Positions 6,230-6,657 of a stretch of DNA of 6,657 bases are shown piece by piece. The stretch comes from an uncultured Kangiella sp. (GTDB lineage Bacteria > Pseudomonadota > Gammaproteobacteria > Enterobacterales > DSM-103792): assembly GCA_946481205.1 (NCBI GenBank), contig CAMLNB010000196.1, positions 1 to 6,657 of the forward strand, given 5' to 3'. The position numbers were made by a program, and so were the translations under genes. A model generated the notes under the pieces. That model had not been told where the DNA came from and ran no database searches. It was given only the letters and a program-made list of their open reading frames with translations. Within the stretch, counting starts at the first letter, position 1. Each line of letters opens with the position of its first letter.

Positions 6230-6657
6230 TACGCAAACTCCGCCATATTGCTGAACAGACCCACCCGCAGATCGGTGGCTGTATAAATTTGCTTGCCATC
6301 GACACTGACGCTGCCGTCACCGATGACCAGATTCAGCTTGCGGGCAATGACGCGTTTGATCTGGATGCGGTACTCGACCAGCTTCGCCGTTGGCAAAATC
6401 TGACCAAAGAATTTCACTTCACCAACACCAAGCGCGCGACCGCGGCCTGGCAAACCTTTCCACGGCAAAAAGAAACCGGCCAGTTGCCACATGGCATCCA
6501 GACCGAGGCAACCTGGCATGACCGGATCACCTTTGAAATGGCAGGCAAAAAACCAGAGATCCGGCTTGATATCGAGCTGGGCAACGATCTCGCCCTTTCC
6601 ATGCTCGCCTCCCTCCTCACTGATGTGCGTGATGCGATCGAACATCAGCATGTTGGG
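6229..6657 (-). CDS. fabA: 3-hydroxydecanoyl-ACP dehydratase/isomerase, 5' end cut by the window edge
   Basis: FabA dehydrates 3-hydroxydecanoyl-ACP to trans-2-decenoyl-ACP and isomerises it to the cis-3 form. This commits carbon to unsaturated fatty acids, and the adjacent fabB product uses the cis-3 compound. 142 residues plus a TAA stop are visible. Reading continues through PNMLMFDR to the right edge, so the internal Met at 6651 is not the start; by comparison with E. coli FabA (172 residues) roughly 31 N-terminal residues are missing. The hot-dog fold active site is present: His40 and Asp54 of the visible fragment, in [15 protein letters not shown] and LGLDAMWQ, corresponding to the E. 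coli catalytic His70/Asp84 pair. [14 protein letters not shown] and the C-terminal [12 protein letters not shown] are also characteristic and separate it from FabZ. The promoter and any FabR- or DesT-type operator lie outside the window. Confidence 0.97.
   Translation of the reverse strand, partial: PNMLMFDRITHISEEGGEHGKGEIVAQLDIKPDLWFFACHFKGDPVMPGCLGLDAMWQLAGFFLPWKGLPGRGRALGVGEVKFFGQILPTAKLVEYRIQIKRVIARKLNLVIGDGSVSVDGKQIYTATDLRVGLFSNMAEFA

Overview
The window looks like ordinary chromosomal DNA from a moderately GC-rich gammaproteobacterium. The main evidence is a fabA-fabB operon (anaerobic unsaturated fatty acid synthesis, adjacent as in Pseudomonas-type genomes), an ArfB close to the E. 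coli protein, and a chemoreceptor with a transmembrane 4-helix sensor. I name no genus. I see no CRISPR array, prophage, tRNA or rRNA, and no clearly novel multi-gene system. The most interesting parts are the two non-coding stretches around the metallo-beta-lactamase gene.

Layout from left to right. (1) Positions 1-764, minus strand: a two-gene unit in which a small DUF1304 membrane protein gene overlaps, by an ATGA junction, the gene for the ribosome-rescue hydrolase ArfB. ArfB runs off the left edge only a few residues before its expected end. (2) Positions 765-1105: no gene. About 208 bp of this is a palindromic, MITE-like repeat with imperfect terminal inverted repeats and several hairpins. 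(3) Positions 1106-2521, minus strand: a 471-residue metallo-beta-lactamase/beta-CASP protein of the CPSF73/Ysh1 RNA-processing type. (4) Positions 2522-2727: a divergent control region holding a sigma32-like heat-shock promoter, an FNR/Anr-like box and a hairpin-rich leader. (5) Positions 2728-3174, plus strand: an Hsp20 small heat-shock protein, followed by a rho-independent terminator. (6) Positions 3331-4947, plus strand: a methyl-accepting chemotaxis protein. (7) A perfect 15-bp palindromic terminator serves the convergent chemoreceptor and fab genes. (8) Positions 5012-6657, minus strand: fabB and upstream fabA (5' end cut off by the window), joined by a one-base TAATG stop/start overlap.

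Functional links. FabA makes the cis-3-decenoyl-ACP branch-point intermediate and FabB elongates it, so that operon is a self-contained pathway step. The beta-CASP gene and the hsp20 gene diverge from about 206 bp containing both heat-shock-like and anaerobic-regulator-like sites. This suggests, without proving it, that RNA turnover and protein protection are co-induced under stress or oxygen limitation. ArfB and the DUF1304 protein are probably co-translated, but no functional link between them is known to me.
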